Source of the DNA: Humisphaera sp.
GTDB lineage: Bacteria; Planctomycetota; Phycisphaerae; Tepidisphaerales; Tepidisphaeraceae
Reading direction: 5' to 3'
Length of the DNA stretch: 40,040 nt
Assembly: GCA_025351525.1 (NCBI GenBank)
Contig: JANXVV010000109.1
Span: forward strand, 1-40,040
The notes beneath the pieces were generated by a model, which worked only from the letters and a program-made list of their open reading frames with translations, did not search any database and was not told the origin of the DNA. This document shows, piece by piece, positions 8,764 to 16,274 of this stretch. How positions within the stretch are numbered: the first letter of the stretch is position 1; the number at the start of each line of letters is the position of its first letter. Made by a program: the position numbers and the translations under genes.

Positions 8764-8965
8764 CTGAATTGGTCCAGGCTAGCACACTCTACCTGAAAGA
8801 AACCTGAAGAACCTCATTTCAGTCAATCTCACGTCCGACAATGTTATTTAATCTCATTTACCCCAAATTGCCCATATTAACCAAAGTCGGCGGTAAATCT
8901 GCCGATATAAGGGGTGTAGAGATGACCAGTTTAACAAACCATCCGGCACTTTTTAGGAGACTCCC
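8764..8965 (+). promoter_or_regulatory. AT-rich leader of the PilZ gene with a small hairpin
   Basis: This stretch is clearly more AT-rich than its surroundings and probably holds the PilZ promoter and 5' leader. A hairpin TCGGCGG-TAAAT-CTGCCGA lies at 8887-8905. An AGGAG ribosome site stands 6 bases before the ATG at 8966. I cannot place a convincing -35/-10 pair. Confidence 0.4.
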
Positions 8966-9424
8966 ATGGCGACGCTGACCGACAAATCGAAAGTGAACCG
9001 TTTCAAACTGGCTGCCGAAACCAAAGGCTCCGAGCGTCGCGAGCATCGGCGATATGAATTGGGAGGTCAGACGCTGAGCGTGAACCGCTGGGATGGCCGT
9101 CGTCGGGAGGCGATGGATTTTGGGTATCTCGTCGATCTTTCCGCCGGCGGCGTGCGGGTTCGCACAAGCCAGCCGAACATCAAGCAGGATCATCAAATCC
9201 GCGTTCGCCTGGAGATGCCCAGCTACGCCGGCATCTGCCCGTTTGTCGAAGCGAAAGAAGGCCAGGCAAAACCGAAGAACGAGTGGATCGGTTGGATGGC
9301 CGTCAGTCGCGTCAGCAAAATTGCCGACAGCGAATTTGACATCTGCGGCCGCCTGATCGACATGGACGAAATGGATCGCGGAATGCTGGGTCTCTATCTT
9401 TCGACTCAACCTCTGGCAGCCTGA
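8966..9424 (+). CDS. PilZ-domain protein (c-di-GMP binding)
   Basis: A single-domain 152-residue protein. The PilZ signature is present: an arginine cluster RREHRR (residues 24-29, giving RxxxR), then DLSAGG (57-62, fitting D/NxSxxG) before a beta-barrel. Family knowledge says these residues bind cyclic di-GMP, and single-domain PilZ proteins pass that signal to motility, secretion or surface-polymer systems. No signal peptide or membrane segment is seen, so it is cytoplasmic. The start is fixed by AGGAG 6 bases upstream. Neighbours do not reveal the partner. Confidence 0.88.
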   Translation: MATLTDKSKVNRFKLAAETKGSERREHRRYELGGQTLSVNRWDGRRREAMDFGYLVDLSAGGVRVRTSQPNIKQDHQIRVRLEMPSYAGICPFVEAKEGQAKPKNEWIGWMAVSRVSKIADSEFDICGRLIDMDEMDRGMLGLYLSTQPLAA

Positions 9425-9461
9425 ATTTTTGCCGCTCGGCTTAGCCCGGCCACAAACTGAC

Positions 9462-9543
9462 GTCGGGACCACCGCTGATTGCCTTTAGCGATGATCCCGG
9501 ACACCGACTCGCCGACGGGATCTCCTTCCTCCGTCGGCGGTGT
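9462..9543. other. Two adjacent strong hairpins after the PilZ gene
   Basis: The first is an imperfect stem, GTCGGGACCACCGCT (from 9462) against AGCGATGATCCCGGAC (to ~9502). The second is ACACCG/CGGTGT with an inner CCGACGG/CCGTCGG (9501-9543). There is no T run after either, so they are not an obvious intrinsic terminator. They could be a structured 3' end, a small RNA or an unrecognised repeat. Confidence 0.4.
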
Positions 9544-9654
9544 CGTTGAAACGCGAGCTGCCGGAATCCGGGTCGTCGCCTGAGGCTCCGATCCCGGCGT
9601 GAACGAAGTTTATTGACACTTCAGCAAACCCTTGGTCATCCAAAACGCAATTCG

Positions 9655-9774
9655 TTATTTAGACTTCTTACAACTCCCCTTCGAGCTCGGCTTCTTACCC
9701 GCCACCGGTTCAAACCCCGGCCAGCATCGAGACTTCTTGGCGGGGGAACGACTCACTTTTTTCTTCGTCGGCAT
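9655..9774 (-). CDS. Small basic protein, 39 aa, with CWPGFEPVAGKK motif
   Basis: A short ORF with the ATG at 9774 and TAA at 9655. GGAGG lies 4 bases upstream, with a second in-frame ATG immediately before. The product is Lys/Ser-rich at both ends (MPTKKKVSRSPAKKS and KGSCKKSK) around a core RCWPGFEPVAGKKPSSKGSC with two cysteines. From memory, this core matches a recurrent family of tiny bacterial proteins with a Lys-rich tail and a CWPGYEPVPGKK-like motif; I know of no established function. The high charge suggests nucleic-acid binding, which is inference only. It is divergent from the broken gene starting at 9943. Confidence 0.65.
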   Translation of the reverse strand: MPTKKKVSRSPAKKSRCWPGFEPVAGKKPSSKGSCKKSK

Positions 9775-9942
9775 CATACCTCCAGTGTTGTAGGGCATAA
9801 GCCGCAAAAGTTGTTCCGGCGAAACAGTTCAGCGATATTTTTGAAAGTGCTGCGATCGGCGTTACTACGCCTGCCATCGCAAATTTTGTTACCATCCTTC
9901 GTCCACCCGAAGAATGTTTCGAAAAAGCAACCGGAGAGTTCA

Positions 9943-11352
9943 ATGAGGCGACCCTGGCGCTGTGCTTGAGCCGTCTGCATACTTTCACTCGCCTTCTCAT
10001 TTCACGTCGTCGCCCAAGGTGGATCGGCGGCGGACCGCAAGCCGATCTCAAAGACGTGGTGAAGGTCGTGTGGAACGCGGGCCATCTCAACACCGCGCAC
10101 GCCTGGATCGAGCAGACGCGCAAAGGCATCGGCGCGAAAGGGAAGTTCGCCTACTACGGCTCTGGAACAGTGACGAACGCCATCAGCGCCGAGGTCACGT
10201 TCAACGATGGGTCGATCAAAAACGTTCCGCTTTCACCTGATTTCCAATCGCCGGTGGATGATGGCATCCACCTCCGCAGCACCTACCGGCCCATCGAAAC
10301 CGGCGGTGGTGCCGTCTGGTTCGATGTGGATCTCGACCTGTACGCATCGCGCAACGAGCTGTTTCACAAGATCGATCATGTCGAGTGGCTCTTCGGGCCG
10401 CCTTTTGAAAATCAGCGACGAGTTGCCATCGGAAGCACGACCAATTTCAACGTTTCGGTCAGTACGCTTAAAGAGTTTCGCGTGCGGGCGAAGGTGATCT
10501 ATCGCGATGGCTCCGTGAAGGAACTGTCGCATTGGGTCGAACTGGGGCCGTCCGGAAAATATGCGGATGTGCGGCGGATTGAGATGCAGGCGACGAACTC
10601 CTATCTCGGGGTGCTGGCCGGCAAACCGAATTGGCGCGTTCGCATTCGTCCGATGGGCGATTGGGACACGCTCGACACGCTGCAAAGCGTGAAATACAAA
10701 GTGCCTGCTGCGGTATGGCCGGGCGGAATTCAGGAAGTGCCGGCGGAGAAAACCCCCCGATGGTCGATTCGAGTTCAGCGCATCGGAACCCTTCGACGGG
10801 ACGGCGGATATCGTCTTCAAAAGCGGGATGTTGACGCGCCTGCCATTCTCGGTGAGCAAGCTCGCCGATCGGCAGGATCAGATCGGCCTCGCGGTGGAGG
10901 TGGGCAGGGAGAAGCTGCCCAACTTCGGTAGAGCGGTCACCTGGAAAGCTTGGCCGAGCGGCCCGGAGATACAGTTGAAGCGCATTCTGCGTGTCGATTA
11001 TGACTACCGGGTCGACGGTCACACCCAGCACACGACGGTGGATCCCTCGCACAAGGAAATTCCCGAATTTCTAGGTTGCGGCGGCGTGGTGACGGATGGA
11101 TCGCCGCTGCGGGCCATCGTCTGGTTTAACGATGGGTCGCATCTCGCTTTATTTCATACCTTAAGTCCGATTGAAGAGGGCAAAGTGAGTGGTCAGCCGG
11201 CTGAATTGGAGGTGCAGCTGCGCGAGCGTTATTGGGAAATCGAAGCGGGCAAACCGACCTGGTCGATCCGCGCCGAATTGATCGGTTCGGCGGCGAATCT
11301 GGCGAAGATCACGTTGATCGATGAGACGATCGAGAAGCTGACTCGCGAATGA
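9943..11352 (+). pseudogene. Broken secreted protein with pYEATS-like repeats
   Basis: Coding sequence is split over two frames with three lesions. The original start is probably the ATG at 9943, with GGAGA 5 bases upstream. It opens MRRPWRCA, meets an in-frame TGA at 9967, then continues AVCILSLAFSFHVVAQ, a clear signal-peptide core. The frame changes near 10020-10050 and runs to about 10790. There a second shift moves to the frame ending at 11352: RWSIRVQRI, then SEPFDGTADIVFKSG. The mature part (~440 residues) appears to hold three related units, each with an IDHVEWLF- or VKYKVP-like strand, a beta-sandwich and an alternating R/W-rich strand. These resemble prokaryotic YEATS (pYEATS) domains, with low confidence. 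Other genes here use TGA as stop, so recoding is unlikely; assembly error is the main alternative. Confidence 0.6.
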
Positions 11353-11408
11353 TCAGATTGGACGATGCGGATCACGTCGGCAGCAGCCGGCCAACGGCCC
11401 AGCGAGCC

Positions 11409-11554
11409 GTTCATTTTTTTCGGAAGTGTGGACGCGGCGAAGCCGCCACCGATTCGGAGCGGGCTTCAACGACCTTAATCTGAAAAACGACCGACCCCGC
11501 CCGCTCCGAATCGGAGGTGATTTTGATGTCCACGGTTCCAAATAAAGTTCGATC
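11409..11554. repeat. Palindromic element A (interior in one orientation)
   Basis: It starts GTTCATTTTTTTCGGAA and ends TTCCAAATAAAGTTCGATC. Inside are GTGTGGAC, a GCGGCGAAGCCGC hairpin, GATTCGGAGCGGGC and, after a loop, the inverse GCCCGCTCCGAATC. It pairs with element B (11649-11793): the flanks are direct repeats, but the interior is inverted. There is no ORF. The elements occupy the 467-bp space between the broken pYEATS-like gene and uma2. Confidence 0.8.
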
Positions 11555-11648
11555 TTGCAAATGGTGAAGGAGCAGCCGTCACTTGGCTTTATCGGCGTGC
11601 GCTCGGTAAAATAACATATGTGATGTTTCGTGATTTTTAGGGTCGCCG

Positions 11649-11793
11649 TTCATTTTTTTCGGAACCGTGGACATCAAAATCACCTCCGATTCGGAGCGGG
11701 CGGGAACAGGCGTTTCCCTGAACAAACTCGTTGAAGCCCGCTCCGAATCGAAGGCGGCTTCGCCGCGTCCACACTTCCAAATAAGGTTCGATC
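11649..11793. repeat. Palindromic element B (interior inverted relative to A)
   Basis: The outer ends match element A in the same orientation (GTTCATTTTTTTCGGAA at 11649; TTCCAAATAAGGTTCGATC to 11793). The interior reads as the reverse complement of A: CCGTGGACATCAAAATCACC comes first and GGCGGCTTCGCCGCGTCCAC comes last. The ~95 bp between the two elements shows nothing recognisable. Confidence 0.8.
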
Positions 11794-11819
11794 CTGCGGG
11801 AGAAATCCTTCGGATTCGA

Positions 11820-12368
11820 TCAGGAGAACAGTTGTGACACCGCAATCGAGAAACCGGGGAACACCTCGCCGCCCTCCAACAAATCCGTGGCCTGCAATCG
11901 GCGGACACGCCCGTCGGGAGAATGCACCGAAACCGTGCGTCTGCGCGGGTTCAACACCCACACCGCAACCGTCCCCGCCTCAAGATACTCGGCGACCTTG
12001 TCCTCCACTTCCTCCAGGGTGTCGCCGGGCGAAATGATCTCGACGGCAATGTCCGGCGACCCTTTGAAAAAACCCTTCGGCCTCGGATTCGGGATTCGGG
12101 CTTTACAAACAAAAGCCACATCCGGCGCACGAACCGTGTCGGGATCGCGCGAAAGACAGAAGCCCGCTTCGGAGGTCAGCACATCCCCGAGATCATTGGC
12201 AAGCGAGTGCCGACCCATTGCCGTGGCCAATCGGCCGCCAAAAGTACCGTGCTCGTATCCGGCCGGGGCCATGGTTCGCAACTCTCCCTTCACCAGTTCA
12301 TGCCGCATATTCCCGCTGGGCATTTCCAGCAATTCAGCCGCCGTCATCAATCCGGTAGTTGTCGACAT
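11820..12368 (-). CDS. Uma2-family putative restriction-endonuclease-fold protein
   Basis: A 182-residue protein of the Uma2/DUF820 family (PF05685), which has a PD-(D/E)XK nuclease-like fold. Family landmarks are the early HELVKGELR, the PDVAFV strand, DIAVEIISPGDT and the downstream DKVAEYLEAG; these carry the acidic and lysine positions of the predicted active site. Family members are abundant in cyanobacteria and planctomycetes and their biological role is unclear. I chose the ATG at 12368 because family members start close to TTTGLMTAAELL. This start has no ribosome site but has a TATAAT just upstream, so the transcript may be leaderless. It lies 36 bases after gnd on the same strand. 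Confidence 0.85.
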   Translation of the reverse strand: MSTTTGLMTAAELLEMPSGNMRHELVKGELRTMAPAGYEHGTFGGRLATAMGRHSLANDLGDVLTSEAGFCLSRDPDTVRAPDVAFVCKARIPNPRPKGFFKGSPDIAVEIISPGDTLEEVEDKVAEYLEAGTVAVWVLNPRRRTVSVHSPDGRVRRLQATDLLEGGEVFPGFSIAVSQLFS

Positions 12369-12383
12369 AATGCACGCATTATA
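12367..12383 (-). promoter_or_regulatory. -10 box and palindrome at the uma2 start
   Basis: On the minus strand TATAAT (12383-12378) is followed by nine bases and the ATG at 12368, which suggests a leader of only 1-3 bases. The same bases form a perfect inverted repeat ATAATGC-n2-GCATTAT (12367-12382) that covers both the -10 box and the start codon. It could act as an operator. No good -35 is visible. Confidence 0.45.
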
Positions 12384-12403
12384 CCGCGTTTGAGATTGCA
12401 TTC

Positions 12404-13846
12404 CTACTTCGCCGACCATTCCGTATGAATGAACTCCCCCGGTTTCTCAGTGCGCTCATAGGTATGCGCCCCAAAGAAATCCCGCTGGGCCTGTATCAGA
12501 TTGCCCGGCAGGCGCGCCCGGCGATAGGTGTCGTAGTACGCCAGCGAACCGCTGAACGCCGGCAGACCGATGCCGTTGGAAATGCCCATGGCCACGATGC
12601 GCCGCCAGGCGTCCTGCCGGCTGTTGATCATCTGGCGGAAATTGTCGTCCATCAGCAGATTCGGCAGACCCGGATTGCTCTTGAACGCCTTGGTAATCTC
12701 TTCCAGAAACGCCGCCCGGATGATGCACCCGGCCCGCCAGATCATGGGCAGATCGGGGAGGGTCATGTGAAAATCGAACCCGCCCTTGTCCTTCGGCTTG
12801 TTCGCCGCCGCCAGCATCGCCATGCCCTGCGCGTACGAACAAATTTTCGAGCAGTAGAGCGCATCCTTCACATCGTTGATGAACTGCTTGAGATCGCCGA
12901 CGAGAGGCTTGGGCTGCGGGCCACCGAGCGATTTTGCAGCCGCCACGCGTTCATCCTTGATCATCGACAGTTCCCGGCTGTCCACCGCCGCCGCCATCGT
13001 GGGGACGGGGACGATCAGATCGTTCGCGGATTTGATCGTCCACGTGCCGGTGCCCTTCATGCCGACCACATCGCGAATCTGTTCGACCAACGCCTGCTTT
13101 GGATTTTGCGGATCGGGGAAGTTGATCACCTTCTCGGTGATGTCGATCAGGAAACTCTGGAGCTCGCCGGTGTTCCAGTCGGCAAAGGTGTCCTTCAGCT
13201 GCGCGTTGTTCAAACCGCCGATGTTTTTCAGCAGATCGTACGCCTCGGCGATGAGCTGCATGTCGCCGTACTCGATGCCGTTGTGGACCATCTTGACGAA
13301 GTGGCCCGCCCCGCCGTCACCACAATAGGTGACGCACGGAACGCCATCGCTCGGGGCTTTCGCCGCGATTTTTTCGAGGATCGGGCGGACGTGCTCGTAG
13401 CTCTCGCGGTCGCCGCCCGGCATGATGCTCGGACCCCACAGCGCGCCCTCTTCACCCCCGCTGACCCCCATGCCGAAAAACTTGATGCCGGTGGGTTTCA
13501 GATACGCCACCCGCCGTTCGGTATCTGTGAACAGCGAATTGCCCCCATCCATCACGATGTCGCCCGGTTGAAGCAGCGGCTTGAGTTCCTCGATCACCGC
13601 ATCGACCGGTTTGCCGGCCTTCACCATGATCAGAATCCGCCGCGGCTTTTCGAGGTTGCCCACGAAGTCGGCGATCTTCTCGAACCCCTTCGCATTCTTC
13701 CCCTTCGCCAGCTCATTGATGAAATGTTCGGTCTTCGAGTAGGTCCGATTGTAGACCGCGATGGGGAACCCGTTCCGCTCGATGTTGAGCGCGATGTTCC
13801 GACCCATGACTTCCAATCCGATGATGCCGAATGCCTGACCGCTCAT
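12404..13846 (-). CDS. gnd: 6-phosphogluconate dehydrogenase (decarboxylating)
   Basis: Cytoplasmic enzyme of the oxidative pentose phosphate pathway: 6-phosphogluconate plus NADP+ gives ribulose 5-phosphate, CO2 and NADPH. The 480-residue product has the family length. Landmarks are the N-terminal dinucleotide motif (FGIIGLEVMGRN, where most homologues have GLAVMG), DGGNSLFTDTERR, the signature GMGVSGGEEGALWGPSIMPG, the catalytic Lys in GHFVKMVHNGIEY, and WRAGCIIRAAFLEEI in the C-terminal helical domain. The start at 13846 (MSGQAFG) is supported by GAGGA about 8 bases upstream. A TATACT -10-like box lies at 13874-13869. It is divergent from the methyltransferase at 14002. Confidence 0.96.
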   Translation of the reverse strand: MSGQAFGIIGLEVMGRNIALNIERNGFPIAVYNRTYSKTEHFINELAKGKNAKGFEKIADFVGNLEKPRRILIMVKAGKPVDAVIEELKPLLQPGDIVMDGGNSLFTDTERRVAYLKPTGIKFFGMGVSGGEEGALWGPSIMPGGDRESYEHVRPILEKIAAKAPSDGVPCVTYCGDGGAGHFVKMVHNGIEYGDMQLIAEAYDLLKNIGGLNNAQLKDTFADWNTGELQSFLIDITEKVINFPDPQNPKQALVEQIRDVVGMKGTGTWTIKSANDLIVPVPTMAAAVDSRELSMIKDERVAAAKSLGGPQPKPLVGDLKQFINDVKDALYCSKICSYAQGMAMLAAANKPKDKGGFDFHMTLPDLPMIWRAGCIIRAAFLEEITKAFKSNPGLPNLLMDDNFRQMINSRQDAWRRIVAMGISNGIGLPAFSGSLAYYDTYRRARLPGNLIQAQRDFFGAHTYERTEKPGEFIHTEWSAK

Positions 13847-14001
13847 GATCTGATCCTCATTTGAAAAAGTATAGAGAGTCACCGAAAGACCGGCATTGTG
13901 GAGTTTTCGGGAGGATTGGCAATACGGTGCCGCAAGGGGACTGCCCGCATCCCGAACGTTACTTTTCTTTCACCGTTTCCAAGCTCGCCTATACTGCCCC
14001 C
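13847..14001. promoter_or_regulatory. Divergent promoter region, gnd and methyltransferase
   Basis: This 155-bp spacer has a TATACT box on each strand. One is at 13874-13869 toward gnd, leaving a leader with GAGGA. The other is at 13990-13995, only six bases from the ATG at 14002, which has no ribosome site and so may be leaderless. Neither has a clear -35. Confidence 0.4.
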
Positions 14002-14898
14002 ATGGCCTCCCCCAAACACGCCCCCCGCGATGGTTCCCGCCGGTATCACGACCGAGTCGCCCGGCAGTATGATTCGATCTACGAGGATCCCTACTGGGAA
14101 TTCCACGATGAATTCACCTGGCGATCGATCAAGCCTTTTATTCCCCGCGACCTGTCCGCCCATTGTCTCGATCTCGGTTGCGGCACCGGCAAGTGGGGGT
14201 TGAAACTGTTGAAGACCGGCTTCGCCACCACCTTCGTCGATCACGCCGCCGCCATGATCGAGAAGACGCGAGAGAAGGTCGAGGCGATGGGGCCGAGGGC
14301 GAAAAAGGCCACGCTGCTGGCGGCCGACATGGTCGATCTGTCCTCCCTGCCGCTCGATCATTTTTCGCTGACCCTGGCGATGGGCGATCCCCTGTCGATC
14401 TGTTCCGATCCATTCAAAGCCGCCCGCGAGATGTACCGGGTGAGCAAACCCGGCGGCATCATCATCGCCACCGCCGACAACAAACTGGCCGCCCTCGATC
14501 ATTTCATCGAGCGCGGCAACTTGGACGCCCTGGCGGAGTTCATCCACACCGGCCGCACCCACTGGCTGACCGCCGATGAGCGAGAGCAGTTCGAGCTGAC
14601 CACCTTTACCCCTCTGTCCCTCCGCAGACTCTTTGAGAAATCCGGTTTCGAGGTGCTCGAAATCCTCGGTAAAACCATCCTCCCCGTGCGGAACAACAAG
14701 CAACTGCTGGCCTCACCGGACGCGGTGGAGCGATTGCTCAAGATGGAACTGGAACTTTCCAAAGACCCGGCGGCGGCGGCGCGGGCGGGACACTTGCAGA
14801 TCGTGGCCCGAAAGCCTGCGATCCACGCCGGGATCGAAGCCGCAGGCGACGACCCGGATTCCGCATCGACAGGTGCGGAGCCGCGCGCATGCCCGTGA
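14002..14898 (+). CDS. SAM-dependent class I methyltransferase
   Basis: A 298-residue methyltransferase. Motif I is CLDLGCGTGKWG (about residues 54-65), followed by a FVDHAAAMIEK acidic-strand region and a VSKPGGIIIATADN post-motif, all typical of small-molecule methyltransferases. The substrate is unknown. In-frame sequence extends 47 codons upstream, but it has no family character; MASPKHAPRDGSRRYHDRVA at 14002 fits better. A TATACT box lies six bases upstream, suggesting a leaderless mRNA. The last ~30 residues are Ala/Asp/Pro-rich and probably disordered. Confidence 0.85.
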   Translation: MASPKHAPRDGSRRYHDRVARQYDSIYEDPYWEFHDEFTWRSIKPFIPRDLSAHCLDLGCGTGKWGLKLLKTGFATTFVDHAAAMIEKTREKVEAMGPRAKKATLLAADMVDLSSLPLDHFSLTLAMGDPLSICSDPFKAAREMYRVSKPGGIIIATADNKLAALDHFIERGNLDALAEFIHTGRTHWLTADEREQFELTTFTPLSLRRLFEKSGFEVLEILGKTILPVRNNKQLLASPDAVERLLKMELELSKDPAAAARAGHLQIVARKPAIHAGIEAAGDDPDSASTGAEPRACP

Positions 14899-15011
14899 AA
14901 GAGCGGCAACCGCATCCCCGATACGCCACCGCAGTGGGCCGAAGGGGGTTGACTCCACGCGCGGCCCCAATCCCGGCCTCTCATCCACCACCACCGCGCC
15001 GGCCGGCAACC

Positions 15012-15617
15012 CTACTCCAGTTCAGGCAACCGCTCCGGCGGCACGAGCAGACGGATCGACCGCGTCGCGCGCGGCGTTCTTTCAATGAACCCCTTCTTTT
15101 CCAACATCAGAATCATGTCGTGAACGGACGGTGGGCTGACCTGGAAATGCCGCCGCATGTCCACTTCGGACGGGGGCCGGTCGTTGAGCTTCGTGTAGGC
15201 GTGAATGAAAGCGAGGAACTGCCCCTGGCGGGCGGTGGCCTGCGGCACTCCCCTAATTCCCGCTGCCCCGGATTTTTGGGCCCCGACCCTCTTTGCCACA
15301 AAGTCTGTTTCCGTTCCCTGATGGAAGAAGAACATCCCCTTCAGCGATCCATCGCGATCCAGCACCGCCCACCCCCGGCCCGACACATGATCCATCTCAT
15401 CATTCCCCTCCCACGTCCACTCGACCCCGGGCTTGCCAACCCGCTCGAGCAATCGGTGATCGACAGCGCCTTCGACGTAGCCGAACGCGAACTCCCCCCG
15501 GTGGTCGGTGTCGAACCGGATGAACGCCGGAACCCCGCTGTCTTCCTCATTCGGGTCGTCTCCCTCCATCTCGACGATGCGCCACGGGCCGAGGATCTCC
15601 GAATTTTTTTTCTTCAT
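15012..15617 (-). CDS. Uncharacterised domain fused to LexA-like winged helix
   Basis: A 201-residue protein with two parts. Residues ~8-115 form a beta-rich domain with GPWRIVEMEG, PAFIRFD, EWTWEGNDEMDHVSGRGW and GMFFFHQG. I recognise this pattern from small uncharacterised bacterial proteins but can give it no function. Residues ~130-198 resemble the LexA DNA-binding winged helix (FLAFIHAYTKLNDRPPSEVD, then VSPPSVHDMILMLEKKGFI). There is no LexA autopeptidase domain. The fusion suggests a regulator whose N-terminal half senses a ligand or partner; this is inference. No clear ribosome site is seen before the ATG at 15617. The IS3 remnant lies 20 bases upstream. Confidence 0.6.
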   Translation of the reverse strand: MKKKNSEILGPWRIVEMEGDDPNEEDSGVPAFIRFDTDHRGEFAFGYVEGAVDHRLLERVGKPGVEWTWEGNDEMDHVSGRGWAVLDRDGSLKGMFFFHQGTETDFVAKRVGAQKSGAAGIRGVPQATARQGQFLAFIHAYTKLNDRPPSEVDMRRHFQVSPPSVHDMILMLEKKGFIERTPRATRSIRLLVPPERLPELE

Positions 15618-15637
15618 GAACTCGATTAAAGCGACAT

Positions 15638-16079
15638 GGACTGCCCCACGGATGACGGGCGCGGCGAAGGGGCTAATTGAATCTCGCCTCGAACGCTTCG
15701 GGGCTGAGGTACTCTAACAAACTGTGTAACCTTTTGCGATTGTAAAATATTTCAATGTATTCAAAGATCGATTGCCTTGCCCGCTCGCGCGTGGCGTACT
15801 GCACGCCGCGGTCGCGCAGACCGTTTCCCCTTCGGCTTCGATCGCGGCACACACGCGCCGGCTGCCGTATACGCACCGGTTCTCCTCATGCACTTTTTTG
15901 ATTTTCACTTTCAGCGCTTCCATGCGTTTGGCCGCCTCGGGGATCGTGTACCCCTGGGCATTCACCAGACTCACCGTGGAAATCTCGAACTCACGCGTGT
16001 ACTTTCGATTGGCCATCCATCGCTCCTTTGCAGCAGATTATCCTCCATTCGCCGCGCCCGTCATCCGTGGGGCAGTCCG
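15638..16079 (-). mobile_element. Miniature IS3-family element with perfect 31-bp terminal repeats
   Basis: The ends 15638-15668 and 16049-16079 are a perfect 31-base inverted repeat beginning GGACTGCCCCACGGATGACG. Between them lie only ~380 bp holding remnants of IS3 OrfA and OrfB. A full IS3 element would be about 1.2-1.5 kb, so most of the transposase core is gone while the ends are intact. I see no clear target-site duplication. It could still be moved by a full-length relative elsewhere in the genome. Confidence 0.85.
15673..16016 (-). pseudogene. IS3-family transposase remnant (OrfA/OrfB fusion, core deleted)
   Basis: Reading from 16016: an OrfA start (MANRKYTREFEISTVSLVN, about 30 residues) is joined directly to an OrfB helix-turn-helix segment (LKVKIKKVHEENRCVYGSRR). 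After a frame change near 15800 comes the OrfB C-terminal end (IEIFYNRKRLHSLLEYLSP, EAFEARFN). The rest of OrfA and the DDE catalytic core are missing. So at least two internal deletions and one frameshift separate this from a functional gene. Confidence 0.85.
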
Positions 16080-16274
16080 GTTCCCCGTTCCCGCATCATT
16101 CAAACATTCATCATTCGTCATTGATTCGTGAATTCGAATTTCGTCCTTCGTCATTCCTCCCGCCTCCCGGAAGGTGTCGCGGGGGATCACGGTGCCGAGG
16201 CGTGGGCGCATGCCGGTGGCCCACGGCGGTGCTGTCGGTGGCGAACATGGACAGCCGACGCCTGATCGGGCGAT
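16080..16274. other. Intergenic spacer with GAATGACGAA-like repeats
   Basis: Between the IS3 remnant and the ABC ATPase stop. The half near 16090-16160 is made of short units related to ATTCGTCATTC / GAATGACGAA on either strand, a low-complexity spacer. The remaining ~110 bp is GC-rich and holds no convincing gene. Confidence 0.4.

Noticed and set aside
9462..9543. tRNA or known riboswitch
   Set aside because: The hairpins do not form a cloverleaf with an acceptor stem and TTCGA arm, and no conserved riboswitch core is seen.
9943..9993. Selenocysteine or recoded TGA in the signal peptide
   Set aside because: Other genes here end with TGA, no SECIS-like hairpin is evident, and the same gene carries two frameshifts, so decay or sequence error is simpler.
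12425..13864. 479-codon plus-strand open frame
   Set aside because: Antisense shadow of gnd; no recognisable motif.
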